Assembly (NCBI RefSeq): GCF_002086795.1
Contig: NZ_MVIM01000018.1
Span: 1 to 64,000 of the forward strand
DNA from: Mycolicibacterium tusciae
Lineage (GTDB): Bacteria; Actinomycetota; Actinomycetes; Mycobacteriales; Mycobacteriaceae
Direction of reading: 5' to 3'
DNA: 64,000 nt
Part shown: in pieces, positions 17,351 to 25,515 of the stretch
Layout of the letters: each line of letters begins with the position of its first letter
How positions within the stretch are numbered: the first letter of the stretch is position 1
Notes under the pieces: generated by a model
The model's input: only the letters and a program-made list of their open reading frames with translations
Told to the model about the DNA's origin: nothing
Database searches by the model: none
Translations under genes and position numbers: made by a program

Positions 17351-19655
17351 TCAGGACGTCGCCGCCGTAGCGGCTCCAGAAGATTGGCACCCGACCGCGT
17401 GCATCCTCTGCGAATGCAATTGCGGGATCGTCGTCCAACTCGACGGCCGCAAGCTGGCGAAGATCCGCGGCGACAAGGAGCATCCCGCCTCGCAGGGATA
17501 CACCTGCAACAAGGCGCTACGGCTGGACCACTACCAGAACAATCGCAGCCGACTGACCTCTCCCATGCGCCGACGTCCCGACGGTAGCTACGAGGAGATC
17601 GACTGGGACACAGCGGTCACCGAGATCGCGGCGGGCTTCAAACGCATCGCCGACACCTACGGTGGCGACAAGATCTTCTACTACGGCGGCGGCGGGCAGG
17701 GCAACCATCTCGGCGGCGCGTACAGCGGCGCATTCCTCAAGGCGCTCGGCTCGCACTACCGTTCCAATGCGCTCGCCCAGGAGAAGACAGGCGAAGCGTG
17801 GGTGGACGCCCACCTCTACGGCGGCCATACGCGAGGCGAGTTCGAGCACGCCGAAGTATCGGTGTTCATCGGTAAGAACCCGTGGATGTCGCAGAGCTTC
17901 CCGCGGGCGAGAACGGTGCTCAACGACATCGCCAAAGACCCCGAGCGCGCCATGATCGTCATCGACCCGGTGATCACCGACACCGCGAAGATGGCCGACA
18001 TCCACCTGCGCGTGCGACCAGGCACCGACGCGTGGGCGTTGGCGGCCCTGGCCGCGGTGGTCGCGCAGGAAGACCTGTGCGACAAGGAGTTTCTCGCCGA
18101 GCACGTCAACGGTGTCGACCCCGTGCTGGAAATCCTGCGCACTGTCGACGTCGCCGACTACGCGCTGCGGTGCGGCGTCGACGAGGAATCGATTCGCGCG
18201 GCGGCGCGACGGATCGGTGCCGCTACGAGCGTGTCCGTCTTCGAGGACCTGGGCATCCAACAGGCCCCCAACAGCACACTGTGCTCCTATCTCAACAAGC
18301 TGCTCTGGATCCTTACCGGAAATTTTGCGAAACGCGGTGCCCAGCACCTACATTCGTCCTTCGGTCCGCTGTTCCGTCACACTCCCGACGTCGGCCGCAC
18401 ACCGGTCACCGGTGCCCCCATCGTCGGCGGGCTGATCCCCAGCAACGTCGTACCGCAGGAGATGCTGGGCGATCACCCGGACCGGTTCCGAGCCATGATC
18501 GTCGAGAGCAGTAATCCCGCCCATTCGCTGGCGGATTCCCACGCGTGCCGCGAGGCGTTCAGCGCGCTGGAACTGATGGTGGTGATCGACGTCGCGATGA
18601 CGGAAACCGCGCGTCTGGCCCACTACGTGCTGCCGGCGGCATCGCAGTACGAGAAGGCCGAGTCGACCTTCTTCAACCTCGAATTTCCGCACAACACCTT
18701 CCATTTGCGGCACCGATTGATGGAGCCCCTCGAGGGAACCCTCCCCGAGCCGGAGATCTGGGCCCGTCTGGTGCGGGCGCTCGGCGTGGTCGACGACGAG
18801 GAGCTCGAACCGCTGCGGCGCGCCGCAGCCGAAGGTCGCGAGGCATTCACCGTTGCCTTCCTGCAGGCTGTGGGCGCCAGTCCGATGCTCGGCAAGGTAC
18901 TCCCCTACGTGCTGTACGAAACGCTGGGACCGACTCTGCCCGAAGGGCTTTCGGGAGCCGCGGCACTGTGGGGGCTCGCCCAGAAGGCGGCCATGACGTA
19001 TCCCCAAGCGGTGCAACGGGCCGGGCACGCCGACGGCAACGCGCTGTTCGACGCGATCCTGTCGAGTCGCTCCGGCGTCACGTTCACGGTGCACGAATAC
19101 GACGACGACTTCGCGTTGATCACGCACGCCGATAAGAAGATCGCGCTGGCGATGCCGGAGATGCTCGACGAGATCCGCGGTCTGTCCGACGCGCAACCGC
19201 ACTTCACGACACCCGACTTCCCCATCGTGCTCTCCGCCGGCGAACGTCGCGCCTACACGGCGAACGACATTTTCCGCGACCCGACGTGGCGCAAGCGCGA
19301 CGCCGACGGCGCGCTGCGGGTCAGCCTCGAGGACGCCGAGGCATTCGGCCTGGTCCACGGTGCGCGGGCCCGCATCACCACCGCGGCGGGCAGCGCGGAA
19401 GCGAGCGTCGAGATCAGCGAGGCGATGCTACCGGGTCACGCGTCACTGCCCAACGGGTTCGGTCTCGACTTCGTGGACGGGGAGGGCCGGGAACACGTTC
19501 CTGGCGTGGCGCCGAATGCGTTGACGTCGTCTGACTGGCGTGATGCGTACGCCGGCACACCGTGGCACAAGCATGTGCCCGCCCGGATCGAAGCGGTGCC
19601 CACGAGGATCGCAGCGGTGGGCGCCGCCTCTAGTCAGCCAGCAGACGCCCCGTAG
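17343..19655 (+). CDS. Molybdopterin-dependent oxidoreductase (Rv0197-like)
   Basis: A 770-residue protein of the DMSO-reductase superfamily. The N-terminal [4Fe-4S] site is complete (Cys20, Cys23, Cys27, Cys55). The molybdopterin-binding regions follow, and the C-terminal dinucleotide-binding domain is seen near residues 620-740 (TTPDFPIVLSAGERRAYTAND). There is no twin-Arg signal, so the enzyme is cytoplasmic. It resembles Rv0197 of M. tuberculosis, whose substrate is unknown. It starts at ATG 17343 inside the end of the TetR gene, showing co-translation. Its last 26 bases overlap the convergent second TetR gene. Confidence 0.9.
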   Translation: MTNQDVAAVAAPEDWHPTACILCECNCGIVVQLDGRKLAKIRGDKEHPASQGYTCNKALRLDHYQNNRSRLTSPMRRRPDGSYEEIDWDTAVTEIAAGFKRIADTYGGDKIFYYGGGGQGNHLGGAYSGAFLKALGSHYRSNALAQEKTGEAWVDAHLYGGHTRGEFEHAEVSVFIGKNPWMSQSFPRARTVLNDIAKDPERAMIVIDPVITDTAKMADIHLRVRPGTDAWALAALAAVVAQEDLCDKEFLAEHVNGVDPVLEILRTVDVADYALRCGVDEESIRAAARRIGAATSVSVFEDLGIQQAPNSTLCSYLNKLLWILTGNFAKRGAQHLHSSFGPLFRHTPDVGRTPVTGAPIVGGLIPSNVVPQEMLGDHPDRFRAMIVESSNPAHSLADSHACREAFSALELMVVIDVAMTETARLAHYVLPAASQYEKAESTFFNLEFPHNTFHLRHRLMEPLEGTLPEPEIWARLVRALGVVDDEELEPLRRAAAEGREAFTVAFLQAVGASPMLGKVLPYVLYETLGPTLPEGLSGAAALWGLAQKAAMTYPQAVQRAGHADGNALFDAILSSRSGVTFTVHEYDDDFALITHADKKIALAMPEMLDEIRGLSDAQPHFTTPDFPIVLSAGERRAYTANDIFRDPTWRKRDADGALRVSLEDAEAFGLVHGARARITTAAGSAEASVEISEAMLPGHASLPNGFGLDFVDGEGREHVPGVAPNALTSSDWRDAYAGTPWHKHVPARIEAVPTRIAAVGAASSQPADAP

Positions 19656-20181
19656 CTCGTTCAAGAACCTGGCGCCGACTGCTTGTCCCGTGGTCGGCGG
19701 CAATGAAGTGGTTGGCGATCGCCAGCGAGAAGGCGAGCATGGCGCGCGCCTCGACATCGTCGGCGTCATCGTTGAAGGCGCCGATCAGCGCGCGCAGGTA
19801 CTCCATTCGCCGGTTGTCCACGCGCCGTAAACGTTTGGCGACCGACTTGTCGCGGCGCGCCCAGTCGCGCACCGCGAGGTCAATCGGCAGTAGCTGCTTG
19901 GAGAAGGTGAGCATGCCCGCCCTGCGCACCTTGTCCCGCGCATCTCCACCTTCGGCCTCCACCCGGTCGAGAACCTCGTCGGTGCTGCGGTGCTCCCACT
20001 CTTCCAGCAGCGCATCGAGCAAGGCTCCCCTGCTGTCGAAGTGGTGGTAGAAGCCGCCACGGGTGACTTCCAACGATTTCGCGAGAAGGTCTACCCGCAC
20101 CGCATCCGGTCCGCCCGCCGCAAGCGCTTCCAGCCCGGCGTCGATCCACGTGCCACGGGGCGTGCGGGTCTGGGCGACCAT
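19630..20181 (-). CDS. TetR/AcrR family transcriptional regulator
   Basis: A 183-residue regulator with an N-terminal helix-turn-helix (WIDAGLEALAAGGPDAVRVD, then SLEVTRGGFYHHFDSRG, about residues 10-52). The start at ATG 20181 is set by a GGAGG site just upstream; the longer frame reads through the operator region. The C-terminal domain is helical and not recognised. It is divergent from a two-gene DUF2867-like unit, and a 30-bp near-perfect palindrome lies between them, so it probably represses both directions. Confidence 0.88.
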   Translation of the reverse strand: MVAQTRTPRGTWIDAGLEALAAGGPDAVRVDLLAKSLEVTRGGFYHHFDSRGALLDALLEEWEHRSTDEVLDRVEAEGGDARDKVRRAGMLTFSKQLLPIDLAVRDWARRDKSVAKRLRRVDNRRMEYLRALIGAFNDDADDVEARAMLAFSLAIANHFIAADHGTSSRRQVLERATGRLLAD

Positions 20182-20221
20182 GATCCTCCAGCTGAGTTGA
20201 CGGGGCTTGACCACTGCGGTC

Positions 20222-20251
20222 AACCAAGCATACAGTACTGTATGTTTGGTT
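20222..20251. promoter_or_regulatory. 30-bp near-perfect palindrome, probable TetR operator
   Basis: Bases 20222-20251 form an uninterrupted palindrome with 14 of 15 base pairs complementary; the single mismatch is 20228/20245. The core is ATACAGTACTGTAT, a classical TetR-type operator. It lies 40 bases upstream of the TetR start and reaches into, or just before, the start of the divergent gene. Confidence 0.8.
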
Positions 20252-20871
20252 CCGCGATACTCGACAAGAGCGAGCACATGCAGCGGCCGTGGCGAATCCA
20301 CGACCTTGCCAAGGATTTTCAGGTTCTCGATGTGTGGGCACTGCCGACACCCGGTGGTGAAGGCGACTTCAGACAACTGGTCGACCTATGGTCGACGTTC
20401 GATCCGGGAAAGTCCTCTCCCGTCGTGCGGGCCCTGTTCGCCATTCGGTGGACCCTCGGCAGGTTACTGGGCCTCGACCGGACCGACGCGGGTCTGGGCG
20501 CACGCGTCGAGACGTTGCGGGACCGGCTTCCAGACGACTTGCGTGACGCCCGAAACGATCTCGCGAGAGACGGGTCTCCATTCAGTCCGCTGTACCTCAC
20601 CGACGATGAGTTCGCGATGGAGATCGCGAACCAGACGGTGCACGGTGTCCTGCATGTCGGGTGGGTGCCCGACGCGGCCGGGGGCTCGCGACAGTTTCGC
20701 GGACAGATGGCCGTTCTCGTCCGCCCCAATGGCGCGTTCGGTGTCGCGTACATGGCGGCGATTGCTCCGTTTCGCCACCTGATCGTCTACCCGCTGATGA
20801 TGCGCGACATCGGTCGAGCCTGGCGGGAGCGCCGCAGCGGGTCCGCTCCCTCTCAACGGGGACTTCGGTGA
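20242..20871 (+). CDS. DUF2867-like family protein
   Basis: The protein contains the segment RPWRIHDLAKDFQVLDVWALPTPG near its start and a second block ending in MMRDIGRAWRER; these recall DUF2867-type mycobacterial proteins, without known activity. Two starts compete: ATG 20242, inside the palindromic operator (209 residues), and ATG 20278 (197 residues, beginning MQRPWRIHD). Neither has a convincing ribosome site. The gene is divergent from the TetR gene and its stop overlaps the start of the next gene by four bases (GTGA), so the two are translated together. Confidence 0.65.
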   Translation: MFGSAILDKSEHMQRPWRIHDLAKDFQVLDVWALPTPGGEGDFRQLVDLWSTFDPGKSSPVVRALFAIRWTLGRLLGLDRTDAGLGARVETLRDRLPDDLRDARNDLARDGSPFSPLYLTDDEFAMEIANQTVHGVLHVGWVPDAAGGSRQFRGQMAVLVRPNGAFGVAYMAAIAPFRHLIVYPLMMRDIGRAWRERRSGSAPSQRGLR

Positions 20872-21359
20872 AGCGCGCCGCGACCGCCCAAACCGTCGCC
20901 CGTCAGATCACGCCGCCTCCCGGCACCCGATCGGCGAGCACGCTCGGCCGCGTCGACTATGAAGATGCATTCGTCATCGACGTCTGCAAGCCGTCCGCTC
21001 TATCCGCCGAGCAGTGGATGCGCACAATCCTGGAAGGCGCGCCCGCAGCGGTGAGGCTTCAGCTGCTGTCCGGCTGGTCTGCACTCGGCCTCAGGGTGAG
21101 CCTGTCGAAAGCAGACCGATCGGTGCTCGGCTGGCAGATCCGCACGGCAGAACCGGATTTCGTACTGCTGGGAGCTGAGTCACGGCTCGGCATGCCCGCG
21201 GAGCTGCTCTTGAGGCGTGAGACCGACCGGTTGCTATTTGCCACCTTCGTGCGCCACGACAATGCGTTGGTCCGCGCGCTGTGGGCGCCCGTGGTGCCCA
21301 CTCATGTACGGATGGTGCAGGAACTGCTGGCAAGGGTCGGCAGCGACGTCCGATCCTGA
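20868..21359 (+). CDS. Conserved hypothetical protein, partner of the DUF2867-like gene
   Basis: A 163-residue soluble protein starting at a GTG that overlaps the previous stop by four bases. It reads like a small alpha/beta domain: DAFVIDVCKPSALSAEQWMR, LGLRVSLSKADRSVLGWQIR, LLLRRETDRLLFATFVRHDN, then a C-terminal helix. The pattern of a beta-sheet lining a cavity recalls DUF2867 or START-like lipid binders, but I cannot assign it. Co-transcription with the preceding gene and the upstream TetR palindrome suggest both answer to one ligand. Confidence 0.65.
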   Translation: MKRAATAQTVARQITPPPGTRSASTLGRVDYEDAFVIDVCKPSALSAEQWMRTILEGAPAAVRLQLLSGWSALGLRVSLSKADRSVLGWQIRTAEPDFVLLGAESRLGMPAELLLRRETDRLLFATFVRHDNALVRALWAPVVPTHVRMVQELLARVGSDVRS

Positions 21360-21362
21360 CCG

Positions 21363-21965
21363 CTACGGGGTCGGCGGCGCAGGCGCAGCGGGAGGCGCGG
21401 GAGCAGTAACCGGCAGCGGCGCGCCTGGAGCCGGCGGGGGCGCCGCGGGCATCTGCTGCGCCGGATTCGCCGAGAGCCCCGGCGGCGGTGTGGCGTTGGC
21501 GTTCATCGGCCGCTGCGTCAGCAGGAGCAGAGCGTCCTTACCGCTGACCTCCTGCGTCTGAACGGCATGCCAGAGGTCACGGAGGTAGGAACCGCCGGCG
21601 CTCGGTTGCGGGGTCATGCTGGTGCCCGGGGGCAAGTTCTCGGGGCTGGCCAGGTGCGGGACCTCCGCGGGCGGTGCGGCATCGCCCGGGACGGGAGCGG
21701 CAGCCGGCGAGGCGGGCGTTTCCGGTGCAGCAGGCGCGGGGGCGGCTGCCGGCACGAGGGGTGCGGGCGCAGCGACGGGCTGCGCCGGCGGCGCCGCGGG
21801 CGCAGGACCCGGAAGAACGGGTGCCACGACCGCGGGGGGTGCGGGAGGCGGTACAGGAACGCCGGGATCGGCCTGCGCCGTCGTCGCTCCTGCCAGCAGC
21901 GCAGCGAGTGTTCCCACGCCCGCGAGGGCCACTGTCGCGGCCTTCACCTCTATGTCGATTCCCAC
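21363..21965 (-). CDS. Secreted Pro/Ala-rich protein
   Basis: A 200-residue exported protein. From the GTG at 21965 (ribosome site AAGGGGG just upstream) it has a signal sequence (VKAATVALAGVGTLAALLAG) ending about residue 32 at TAQADPG, then a long Pro/Ala low-complexity region of about 80 residues, a short ordered segment (GGSYLRDLWHAVQTQEVSGKDALLLL, about residues 125-150), and a second Pro/Ala tail. This architecture suits a cell-wall-spanning linker. The stop lies three bases from the convergent hypothetical gene. It is divergent from CYP125. Confidence 0.75.
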   Translation of the reverse strand: MGIDIEVKAATVALAGVGTLAALLAGATTAQADPGVPVPPPAPPAVVAPVLPGPAPAAPPAQPVAAPAPLVPAAAPAPAAPETPASPAAAPVPGDAAPPAEVPHLASPENLPPGTSMTPQPSAGGSYLRDLWHAVQTQEVSGKDALLLLTQRPMNANATPPPGLSANPAQQMPAAPPPAPGAPLPVTAPAPPAAPAPPTP

Positions 21966-22081
21966 CGGAGCCCCCTTCCGCAACCTGGACCGAATCCCGT
22001 CTAACGAATGCTTCAGTTTGATCGTCAAAATTGTTACACCTGGGTCCCGAGTGAACAACCGGTCAGATTCAAGCGGGCTGT

Positions 22082-22095
22082 GGGAACACGTTCTA
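22082..22095. promoter_or_regulatory. Near-match to the KstR operator upstream of CYP125
   Basis: GGGAACACGTTCTA fits TNNAACNNGTTNNA except for the first base. It lies 100 bases before the CYP125 start, further upstream than the other sites; a TATGAT at 22172-22177 looks like a -10 element, so this site would be well upstream of the -35. It could act at a distance, belong to the divergent Pro-rich gene, or be chance. Confidence 0.4.
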
Positions 22096-22195
22096 CTTCG
22101 GAGTATCTGTAACCGCCCGCAGCGGGCCCCAACTGTGGTGTAGCAATGGATTGCCGGCCTAGACAACGTCATATGATCGATGCTGAGGATTCCTT

Positions 22196-23440
22196 ATGCC
22201 AACTCCGAACCTTCCGCCTGGATTCGACTTCACCGACCCCGACATTTACGCGGAGCGGCTGCCGGTCGACGAGCTCGCCCACATGCGGAAGGTGGCCCCG
22301 ATCTGGTGGCAGAAGCAGGAACGGGGCAACCTCGCGTTCGGCGACGAGGGGTTCTGGGTCGTGACCAAACACAAGGACGTCAAGGAGGTGTCGCGGCGCA
22401 GCGACGTTTTCTCCTCCAATAAGAAGACCGCCCTACCCCGGTACCGCGACGAGGCCGATCCGGGATCGTTGGAGGCGGGCAAGGTCGTGCTGCTCAATCA
22501 GGACGCGCCGCATCACACCCACCTGCGCAAGATCATCTCGCGGGCTTTCACTCCGCGGGCCATCGAGTCGCTGCGCGACGAGCTGCGTGTTCGGGCGCAC
22601 GACATCGCCAAGCGGGCCGCGGCCGAGGGATCCGGCGATTTCGTCGAGCAGGTGTCGTGTGAACTTCCACTGCAGGCGATCGCCGGCCTGATGGGCGTCC
22701 CCCAGGAAGACCGCATGAAGCTGTTCGAATGGTCCAACCAGATGGTCGGCGACCAGGATCCCGAATACACCAGAAACGACCCGACGGCCGCATCGGTCGA
22801 ACTGATCATGTACGGCATGCAGATGGCGGCCGAGCGCGGCAAGAACCCCGGTGACGACCTCGTCACCAAGCTGGTTCAGGCCGACGTCGAGGGCCACAAG
22901 CTCACCGACGACGAGTTCGGCTTCTTCGTGATCCTGTTGGCGGTGGCTGGCAACGAGACCACCCGTAATTCGATCACCCAGGGCATGATGGCGTTCACCG
23001 AATTCCCGGACCAGTGGGAGCTTTTCAAGAAGGAACGGCCCTCGACGGCGGCCGACGAGATCGTCCGCTGGGCGACGCCGGTCACCTCCTTCCAGCGCAC
23101 CGCGCTCGAGGACACCGAGCTGGGCGGCGTCGAGATCAAGAAGGACGACCGGGTGGTGATGTTCTACCGGTCAGCCAATTTCGACGAGGAAGTGTTCGAG
23201 GACCCCTACTCCTTCAACATCCTGCGGGATCCCAACCCGCACGTCGGCTTCGGCGGCACCGGCGCCCACTACTGCGTCGGTGCGAACCTGGCCCGGATGA
23301 CGATAGACCTCATCTTCAACGCCATCGCCGACGAAATGCCCAACCTCAGACCGATTTCGGCGCCCGAACGACTACGGTCCGGCTGGCTCAACGGCATCAA
23401 GCACTGGCAGGTCGACTACACCGGCGCCGGGGCTACCTGA
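22196..23440 (+). CDS. cyp125: Cytochrome P450, CYP125 family (steroid C26-hydroxylase type)
   Basis: The 414-residue P450 is highly similar to M. tuberculosis CYP125A1 as I recall it. The start PNLPPGFDFTDPDIYAERLP, the I-helix AVAGNETTRNSIT, the K-helix EIVRW and the heme loop FGGTGAHYCVG (Cys360) are essentially shared. CYP125A1 hydroxylates and oxidises the cholesterol side chain at C26/C27 and so starts side-chain degradation. This copy lacks the extra N-terminal residues of CYP125A1 and is not next to fadA5, so it may be a second CYP125 like those of fast-growing mycobacteria. GAGGA precedes the ATG. It overlaps the convergent small membrane gene by eight bases. Confidence 0.92.
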   Translation: MPTPNLPPGFDFTDPDIYAERLPVDELAHMRKVAPIWWQKQERGNLAFGDEGFWVVTKHKDVKEVSRRSDVFSSNKKTALPRYRDEADPGSLEAGKVVLLNQDAPHHTHLRKIISRAFTPRAIESLRDELRVRAHDIAKRAAAEGSGDFVEQVSCELPLQAIAGLMGVPQEDRMKLFEWSNQMVGDQDPEYTRNDPTAASVELIMYGMQMAAERGKNPGDDLVTKLVQADVEGHKLTDDEFGFFVILLAVAGNETTRNSITQGMMAFTEFPDQWELFKKERPSTAADEIVRWATPVTSFQRTALEDTELGGVEIKKDDRVVMFYRSANFDEEVFEDPYSFNILRDPNPHVGFGGTGAHYCVGANLARMTIDLIFNAIADEMPNLRPISAPERLRSGWLNGIKHWQVDYTGAGAT

Positions 23441-23732
23441 CCGGATAGTCGACCAGCGAACGCCAGTAGTCCTCGGGGATCTCGACGTTCGACCGCATGG
23501 CGATGGCGAGTCCGGCCGCCATGGCGATACCGAGCAGGCCCAGCCACAGGCCTGCCAGCGCGATGACGACCCACGCGATCGCGGTGACCGTCGGCCATGG
23601 TGAAAGCAGCACCAGCACTGGGGCGAAGAAGAACCCGGTGCCGATGTACCACGACGAACCGGCCCGATCGGAGATCAGCACGACGTGCAGCCACCTCGGG
23701 ATCGGGCGGTCGACGGACGGTGCGGTCCGCAT
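23433..23732 (-). CDS. Small two-helix membrane protein
   Basis: A 99-residue protein with two long hydrophobic segments (about residues 30-50 and 53-80) and a polar C-terminal tail (SNVEIPEDYWRSLVDYPVR). ATG 23732 has GAGGAG seven bases upstream; ATG 23762 also has a GGAGG, four bases away, and would add ten residues. I do not recognise a family. It is divergent from the XRE regulator gene, whose candidate operator lies between them, so it is a likely regulatory target. Confidence 0.65.
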   Translation of the reverse strand: MRTAPSVDRPIPRWLHVVLISDRAGSSWYIGTGFFFAPVLVLLSPWPTVTAIAWVVIALAGLWLGLLGIAMAAGLAIAMRSNVEIPEDYWRSLVDYPVR

Positions 23733-23792
23733 GATCGTTCTCCTCTGCTCGACTGACACCATCGACCCTCCCCGACCCGGGTAAGTGGTGCA

Positions 23793-23809
23793 ATTACCTG
23801 ACGAGTAAT
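23793..23809. promoter_or_regulatory. Inverted repeat between the XRE gene and the membrane gene
   Basis: ATTAC (23793-23797) and GTAAT (23805-23809) form a perfect inverted repeat with a seven-base spacer, 34 bases before the XRE start codon. It is the only clear dyad in the 111-bp divergent region and is a candidate binding site for the XRE protein. Confidence 0.45.
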
Positions 23810-23843
23810 CGCCATGGGTGCGTCGGTGCGCGACACTGGGCCG

Positions 23844-24632
23844 ATGACGACCGCCGCTGTGCAGACTCCGCCGTTCGGCACGATGATGCGCGATTGGCGG
23901 CAGCGGCGGCGGCTGAGCCAGCTCGACCTGGCGATCGAGGCGGACGTGTCCGCGCGCCACGTCAGTTTCATCGAGACCGGTCGCTCGAGTCCGAGCCGGG
24001 CGATGGTGTTGCGCCTCGCCGAGGTGCTCAACGTTCCGCTTCGCGAACAGAACCAGTTGTTGATGGCCGCCGGACTCGCCCCGGTCTACAGCGAGCGGTC
24101 CCTGCACGATCCGGGCATGGCCGCCGTCCGCGACGGCGTCGAACGGGTGCTCAGCGCTTACGACCCATTTCCCTGCGTCGTCGTTGACCGGGGTTGGCAG
24201 ATCGTGCATGCGAACGCGGGTGCCGGTCTGCTGCTCGAGGGCGTCGCGCCGAGTCTGCTCGAGCAGCCCAACGCGCTTCGCATCTCGCTGCATCCCGACG
24301 GCCTCGCACCGCGCATCCGCAACCTCGCGCAGTGGCGCCACCATGTCATCGAGCGGCTTCGCCGCGAGGCCGCGGTGAGTGGGTCGAGCGACCTGTCAGC
24401 GCTGCTGGCCGAAATCGAGTCCTTTCCAGGCGGATTCGACGCAACCCGCGATCTCGGCGGTGTCGCGGTGCCGTTGGAGCTCTACACCCAGCAGGGGCAG
24501 CTGCTCACCTTCCTGTCCACGGTGACGACATTCGGCACAGCGCTCGACCTGACCGCAGCCGAACTGTCCATCGAGGCGTTTCTGCCCGCCGACGAGGCGA
24601 CCGCCGCGGCGCTCGGAGTGAAATGCCCATGA
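23844..24632 (+). CDS. XRE-family regulator with MmyB-like ligand-binding domain
   Basis: The 262-residue protein has an N-terminal XRE helix-turn-helix (MRDWRQRRRLSQLDLAIEAD...SARHVSFIETGRSSPSR, about residues 15-55) followed by an MmyB-like PAS-type domain (PFPCVVVDRGWQIVHANAGA, about 110-130, to the C-terminus with PLELYTQQGQLLTFLSTVTTFGT). In this large actinobacterial group the C-terminal domain is thought to bind a fatty acid or similar small molecule, and the regulator usually controls a divergent metabolic gene. Here the divergent gene is a small membrane protein. ATG 23844 was chosen over an upstream ATG because it fits the family length. Confidence 0.88.
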   Translation: MTTAAVQTPPFGTMMRDWRQRRRLSQLDLAIEADVSARHVSFIETGRSSPSRAMVLRLAEVLNVPLREQNQLLMAAGLAPVYSERSLHDPGMAAVRDGVERVLSAYDPFPCVVVDRGWQIVHANAGAGLLLEGVAPSLLEQPNALRISLHPDGLAPRIRNLAQWRHHVIERLRREAAVSGSSDLSALLAEIESFPGGFDATRDLGGVAVPLELYTQQGQLLTFLSTVTTFGTALDLTAAELSIEAFLPADEATAAALGVKCP

Positions 24633-24663
24633 CGGACCGTCAACCGCAATAGAGTCATCCGAC

Positions 24664-25086
24664 ATGGACAATCGACTTGTCGCGACGGTCGCCGTTGCGC
24701 TCGCCGCCGCAGCAGCAGGGTGTTCAACGCCGCCGGCCGCACTGGGCGGCACCACCGCGAAGGTGACCATCGACGGCAAGAACGCAGCCGAGGCGCAAGC
24801 CGTGGTGTGCTCGCAGACCGGGTGGATGTGGAACATAAAGACCCCCGGTGAGCCGACGAAGCTGACGGCGTTCCTGAACAGCGAGGGCGGCGACGTCACG
24901 GTCCAATCCGTCGATTTCCGCGATCTCGGCGGGTTCACCGGAACGTTCTGGGACGGCCGCGTCGGCAAAGCCGAGGTGACCGGCCAGGGCGGAAAATTCA
25001 CGATCACCGGCGAGGCCGATGGTTCGTTCAAGGACAATCCGAGCAATGCCGTGACGGCGACGTTCCGTATCGAAGCCAGCTGCTGA
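24664..25086 (+). CDS. 19-kDa-antigen (LpqH) family lipoprotein
   Basis: A 140-residue lipoprotein with signal sequence and lipobox AAAAGC, lipidation at Cys20. The mature part matches the Myco_19_kDa family: AKVTIDGKN near the N-terminus, one Cys pair (VVCSQTG and the final ASC) and strand-rich repeats such as GKFTITGEADG. In M. tuberculosis LpqH is a surface TLR2 agonist; relatives are mycobacterial envelope proteins without enzymatic activity. The next gene begins two bases after its stop, so they are co-transcribed. Confidence 0.9.
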   Translation: MDNRLVATVAVALAAAAAGCSTPPAALGGTTAKVTIDGKNAAEAQAVVCSQTGWMWNIKTPGEPTKLTAFLNSEGGDVTVQSVDFRDLGGFTGTFWDGRVGKAEVTGQGGKFTITGEADGSFKDNPSNAVTATFRIEASC

Positions 25087-25088
25087 AC

Positions 25089-25463
25089 GTGGTACACCCC
25101 TTTCGCGCGGCCATCGAAGCCAGAGATCTCGACGCTGCAGTCGCCCTGGTTCGCGAGGACGTGGTCTTTCGTAGCCCTGTCGTCTTCACTCCGTACGAAG
25201 GGCGAGAGGCCCTGAGGCAGATCCTCGCGGCGGTCATCGACGTTTTCGAGGACTTCCGCTACATCCGTGAGATCGGTGCCGAGGGTGCGGCCGACCATGC
25301 CCTGGTGTTCGAGGCCAGGGTGGCCGACAAACAGGTGCAGGGCTGCGACTTCATCCACGTCGACGCCGACGGCGTTATCGACGAGTTCACCGTCATGGTG
25401 CGCCCCCTGCAAGCGATGCTCGCGCTGGCCGAGGCAATGAAGGCGCGACTTGCCGCAGGATAG
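25089..25463 (+). CDS. NTF2/SnoaL-like small protein
   Basis: A 124-residue protein with the NTF2-like cone fold pattern: HPFRAAIEARDLDAAVALVREDVVFRSPVV, the EGREALRQILAAVI helix, and later strands DHALVFEARVADKQVQGCDF and IDEFTVMVRPL. Families with this fold include ketosteroid isomerases and polyketide cyclases, but many members only bind ligands. It starts at a GTG two bases after the lipoprotein stop and precedes the FadR-family operon by about 50 bp. Confidence 0.8.
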   Translation: MVHPFRAAIEARDLDAAVALVREDVVFRSPVVFTPYEGREALRQILAAVIDVFEDFRYIREIGAEGAADHALVFEARVADKQVQGCDFIHVDADGVIDEFTVMVRPLQAMLALAEAMKARLAAG

Positions 25464-25469
25464 GTAACT

Positions 25470-25480
25470 GGTCTGACCAC
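25470..25480. promoter_or_regulatory. FadR-subfamily GntR operator
   Basis: TGGTCTGACCA is a perfect palindrome around its central base and matches the FadR-subfamily consensus TNGTNNNACNA. It lies 35 bases before the ATG of the FadR/GntR gene, as expected for autoregulation of the regulator-hydroxylase operon. Confidence 0.75.
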
Positions 25481-25515
25481 TTGACCTCTGGCCACCTGCC
25501 TGGCACTGTGGCGGT

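Noticed and set aside
19489..19502. KstR-like GGGAACACGTTCCT within the molybdopterin oxidoreductase gene.
   Set aside because: Both outer consensus bases are wrong and it lies in coding sequence near the 3' end, with no promoter context.
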